Shown here piece by piece: positions 29,534 to 32,210 of a DNA stretch of 32,210 nucleotides (positions are counted from its first letter, which is position 1; every line of letters begins with the position of its first letter). This DNA comes from Candidatus Thorarchaeota archaeon (GTDB lineage: Archaea; Asgardarchaeota; Thorarchaeia; Thorarchaeales; Thorarchaeaceae): assembly GCA_016839445.1 (NCBI GenBank), contig JAEOUG010000145.1, forward strand, positions 1 to 32,210, read 5' to 3'. Under the pieces are notes generated by a model, which saw nothing but the letters and a program-made list of their open reading frames with translations, was not told the DNA's origin and did not search any database. The translations under genes and the position numbers were made by a program.

Positions 29534-30475
29534 TTACCTGCGCTTGATGAAGATTGCAGCAAGCACCACGACGACAACGCCGCCACCAATCAGCGCCAGA
29601 GTCACCGGGTCAATGGTGAATCCTGCGGGACCGATACCAATGATGGGATCGTAGACAAGTGTGTCGTTGCCGAAGTAATCGAAGGCTAGGTAGATTGCCT
29701 GACCTGCCTCAAGTCCATCGCCCTCGCCGTAGCTTGCATTGACCTGGAGTGTGTTCTGTGCAGCTAGTGCGGTTTCGTTGTACTCGAAGTAGCCGTTCTG
29801 GAACTGGAACTTGGTTCCAGTCTTGTGCATGCCTCCAGCATCACGAGTGCCCATGGCCTGACCGTGGTTGCTCTCACTCAGGTTGAACTGGAGAACAAGC
29901 ATAGAGTCATCATAGGTCCACTCCCAACCATCAACAACAAGATCGAACTTCATCTCGCCAGGAGTGGTGAGATCCAAGTGGACCCTGACCTCCATGTAGA
30001 CGTCAAAGGGTGACAGACTTGGGAGCTGACCATAGTCAACCCCAGTCCCCTCGGGACGTGGGTCGAAGGTTGATGTGGTTGTAAAGTTGAAGTGAACGGC
30101 AGTCACATTACCGTCGGTTTCCTCAAGCTCAAAGCCGCTGAAGTCCCAGCCGCTCGTGGGGAGCGCGAAGGGAGCGCCGACCATCAGGTCCGTACCGTGA
30201 TCATATACGCCGTTCTCATTGATGTCATTGACCTCGTACATCTTGACGAACATGACGTGATAGTCAACAGTGGGGCTATTGGGATCCCACCAGTGGAAGT
30301 GTGGGGCCTGATTATTGCCAGTCACTTTGATGGATATGTCATCTGTGTCCAGAGTGACGATACCCTCTGTGTACTGGTAGTTAATCGAGCTGCCCTGCGC
30401 GGCTGCAAGCGGTACACCGATTGCGATCAGTGTCAGTGCGAACAGTGCAAGTGTTACGTTCTTGTGGATGTTCAT
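29534..30475 (-). CDS. secreted surface protein with C-terminal anchor
   Basis: A 313-aa protein from ATG 30475 with GGTGATG upstream. Residues 1-26 are a signal peptide ending in AAAQG. The mature part is beta-rich, acidic and Trp/Tyr-rich and has several N-glycosylation sites (NVT, NFT, NLS, NET, NAS, NDT). DINENGVYDHGTD (84-96) is an EF-hand or dockerin-like calcium loop. The C-terminus is LALIGGGVVVVVLAAIFIKRR, a membrane anchor. The organisation fits a cell-envelope glycoprotein. No enzymatic motif was seen. The strong TATA box and terminator indicate high expression. Confidence 0.82.
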   Translation of the reverse strand: MNIHKNVTLALFALTLIAIGVPLAAAQGSSINYQYTEGIVTLDTDDISIKVTGNNQAPHFHWWDPNSPTVDYHVMFVKMYEVNDINENGVYDHGTDLMVGAPFALPTSGWDFSGFELEETDGNVTAVHFNFTTTSTFDPRPEGTGVDYGQLPSLSPFDVYMEVRVHLDLTTPGEMKFDLVVDGWEWTYDDSMLVLQFNLSESNHGQAMGTRDAGGMHKTGTKFQFQNGYFEYNETALAAQNTLQVNASYGEGDGLEAGQAIYLAFDYFGNDTLVYDPIIGIGPAGFTIDPVTLALIGGGVVVVVLAAIFIKRR

Positions 30476-30494
30476 TACATCACCGAGTACGCCC

Positions 30495-30515
30495 GCTCAG
30501 ATAGTATTTATAGCC
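30495..30515 (-). promoter_or_regulatory. promoter of surface-protein gene
   Basis: On the minus strand, TATAAATACTATC lies about 30-40 bases before the ATG at 30475, and GGTGATG just upstream of the ATG is a good ribosome site. Together they give a short leader. Confidence 0.6.
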
Positions 30516-30617
30516 AGTATGAGACAGCAACCTTCTTCCGATGGGCAATATCTTCTATAAGGACTCAAATGATGCGAATATGGTTTATGAATGCTTCAAA
30601 TGGTTCCTCTTCACTTA

Positions 30618-32210
30618 TCATATGAGTAATTCCCGGGCCCTAGAGAGCACGTTCTCCACCGAGAGACCATACTCCTTGAAGACCACCTTGCTAGGAGCTG
30701 AAGTTCCGAATCGTTCGACAGACACAACTGCGCCTCTGTCACCTACCCATCGATGCCAGCCCTGCGAGACCCCCGCTTCTACTGCGAGCCTGGCAGTGAG
30801 ATCTGGTGGTATGACAGAGTCTCTGTACTCCTTTGACTGGTTGATGAAGAGCTCCCAGCTTGGGAACGAGACAAGTCGGACGCCTCTTCCTTCTTCAGCA
30901 AGTCGCTCGCCCGCTTGGACAGCAAGTGATAGCTCAGAGCCAGAAGCCATGAGTACAATCTCAGGTTCTCCTCCGAGATCAGCGAGCACATATGCACCAC
31001 GGGCCAGACCCTCCGCGGAGCTGTACCTCTCTCTATCCAAGATTGGTATCTTCTGCCGCGTGAGTGCCATCAATGTGGGCCCGTTCCTCTGAGTGATGGC
31101 AATCTTCCAGGCCTCTACTGTTTCATTCGCGTCGCCTGGTCGAATGACAGTCAGCTGCGGAATTGCCCTGAGAGCGGCAAGGTGTTCAACCGGTTGGTGC
31201 GTCGGTCCATCTTCGCCAACTCCGATGCTATCGTGAGTGAAGACCCAAATGCTGCCGTGGCCTGACAAGGCTGAGAGGCGGATTGAGGGACGCATATAGT
31301 CTGAGAACATTAGGAAGGTCCCACAGAAAGGTATCACTCCCCCGTGAGCAGCCATTCCGTTCACTATGGCAGCCATTGCGTGCTCTCGGACTCCGAAATG
31401 GATGTTGCGTCCCATTCTCTCATCAGCCTGGAATGAGCTACTGCCATCTATCCATGTCTTATTGGAGGGAGTCAGATCTGCTGAGCCTCCTATCAGCTCC
31501 GGGAGTTTCTTGGCCAGTGCGTTGATTACCTTTCCAGAGACTGCTCTCGTCGCCATCTCTCCATCGGCAGCACGAAATCCAGGAAGGGCTCCTTCCCAAC
31601 CCTCTGGAAGTGAAGAATTCATCCTCCTGGTGAGTTCATCGGCCAGTTCAGGATGTTCTTTGGCATATGATTCTAGTCTTCGCGTCCAGTGTTGCTCTTC
31701 CTTCTTCCCATTAGTACCTACTTCACGGAAGTGCGCTAGGACATCATCAGGAACAAGAAAGCTTGGTTCAAGAGGCCATCCGAGTTTCTTCTTGGCGCCT
31801 GTGAGTTCCTCTTCTCCTGCCGGCTCTCCGTGTGCCTTGGCTGTGTCCTGCTTGTTTGGTAGGCCAAATCCAATATGGGTCCTACAGGCAATCAGAGAGG
31901 GTCTGGGGTTCTTCTTGGCCGCTTGAATCGCCTTGTCTACTGCATCTACGTCGTTGCCATCCGCGACACGCTGCACATGCCACCCTAGAGCCTCGAATCT
32001 AGCGCACCTGTCTTCAGAGAAGGTGAGGTCCGTGCTGCCGTCGATTGATATCAGGTTGTCATCATAGAGTAGTACAAGCTTCGCTAGTCTGAGGTGACCT
32101 GCAAGACTTGCTGCCTCGCTTGAGATTCCCTCCATCAGGTCTCCGTCAGTCACAATGGCGTACGTATAATGGTCTACAATCTCGTGGCCCGGCCGGTTGA
32201 ATGTTGCCGC
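30618..32210 (-). CDS. tkt: transketolase, single-chain (5' end off window)
   Basis: The open frame continues through the right edge, so the N-terminal part is missing; 530 residues are visible. Upstream of the first in-window start the frame reads [20 protein letters not shown], a canonical transketolase sequence. [20 protein letters not shown] is the thiamine diphosphate and Mg site. The pyrimidine-binding domain has [16 protein letters not shown] with the catalytic Glu, and [18 protein letters not shown]. The C-terminal domain ([19 protein letters not shown]) ends normally. Both domains are in one chain, as in bacteria and eukaryotes, while many archaea encode two separate subunits. The enzyme moves two-carbon ketol groups in the non-oxidative pentose phosphate pathway. 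Confidence 0.95.
   Translation of the reverse strand, partial: AATFNRPGHEIVDHYTYAIVTDGDLMEGISSEAASLAGHLRLAKLVLLYDDNLISIDGSTDLTFSEDRCARFEALGWHVQRVADGNDVDAVDKAIQAAKKNPRPSLIACRTHIGFGLPNKQDTAKAHGEPAGEEELTGAKKKLGWPLEPSFLVPDDVLAHFREVGTNGKKEEQHWTRRLESYAKEHPELADELTRRMNSSLPEGWEGALPGFRAADGEMATRAVSGKVINALAKKLPELIGGSADLTPSNKTWIDGSSSFQADERMGRNIHFGVREHAMAAIVNGMAAHGGVIPFCGTFLMFSDYMRPSIRLSALSGHGSIWVFTHDSIGVGEDGPTHQPVEHLAALRAIPQLTVIRPGDANETVEAWKIAITQRNGPTLMALTRQKIPILDRERYSSAEGLARGAYVLADLGGEPEIVLMASGSELSLAVQAGERLAEEGRGVRLVSFPSWELFINQSKEYRDSVIPPDLTARLAVEAGVSQGWHRWVGDRGAVVSVERFGTSAPSKVVFKEYGLSVENVLSRARELLI

Noticed and set aside
30092-30625. Plus-strand frame of 177 codons
   Set aside because: It is antisense to the surface protein gene, which has signal peptide, anchor, promoter and terminator. 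The plus-strand product is not protein-like.

Overview
This window looks archaeal and most likely comes from an Asgard archaeon of moderate GC content. The sequence shows a 16S rRNA 3' end with a complete anti-Shine-Dalgarno tail, an archaeal TFB, an RPA-like OB-fold protein next to it, many short upstream TATA boxes, a mix of leaderless and GGTGAT-type Shine-Dalgarno starts, and a eukaryotic-like Ras/Rab-type small GTPase with a C-terminal coiled coil. The GC level and gene mix would fit a Thorarchaeia-like lineage better than a low-GC Lokiarchaeia, but that placement is inference.

Layout. Bases 1-235 are the 3' end of 16S rRNA; no 23S, 5S or tRNA follows within 32 kb. Directly after it, at about 245-1704, lie three near-identical ~110-bp direct repeats (R1, R2, R3). 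They bracket a RelE/ParE-type toxin-antitoxin pair and a small ATC-hydrolase-like gene. A methyltransferase, a short stretch resembling the end of 16S rRNA (about 2594-2617), a helix-turn-helix protein and a second copy of the ATC-hydrolase-like gene follow. The second copy carries a piece of the repeat tail with it. This part reads as a duplication or insertion zone attached to the rRNA trailer.

From 4.6 to 12.5 kb the genes are mostly enzymes and membrane proteins: a C45-type Ntn-hydrolase, an ICMT/PEMT-like membrane methyltransferase, a creatininase-family amidohydrolase, an alpha/beta hydrolase, TrmO, a PAS protein, an MFS transporter and the small GTPase. From 12.6 to 14.0 kb there is a compact arsenic module (Acr3 efflux pump plus ArsR) with a clear palindrome overlapping the promoter. 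From 14 to 19 kb lie a membrane-anchored esterase-like protein, a methyltransferase, a second MFS transporter with an AT-hook-like tail, and an HdeD/DUF308 membrane protein. At 19-21 kb a complex divergent promoter region precedes an OB-fold (RPA/SSB-like) gene and tfb.

From 21 to 26 kb are a KamA-family radical SAM enzyme with a small upstream partner gene, a GNAT acetyltransferase, a 40-residue extremely acidic microprotein with its own terminator, a protein of unknown function and a secreted C45-like hydrolase. From 26 to 32 kb are a small HTH regulator divergent from a three-BON-domain protein, a redox operon (PNPOx-like plus MarR, with two spaced palindromes upstream), a flavin reductase, a secreted surface protein with a strong terminator, and the 3' part of a full-length transketolase that runs off the right edge.

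The parts most worth a second look are the rRNA-trailer repeats, the acidic microprotein, the strong hairpin-plus-T-run terminators, and several well-formed operators that link regulators to their own genes.
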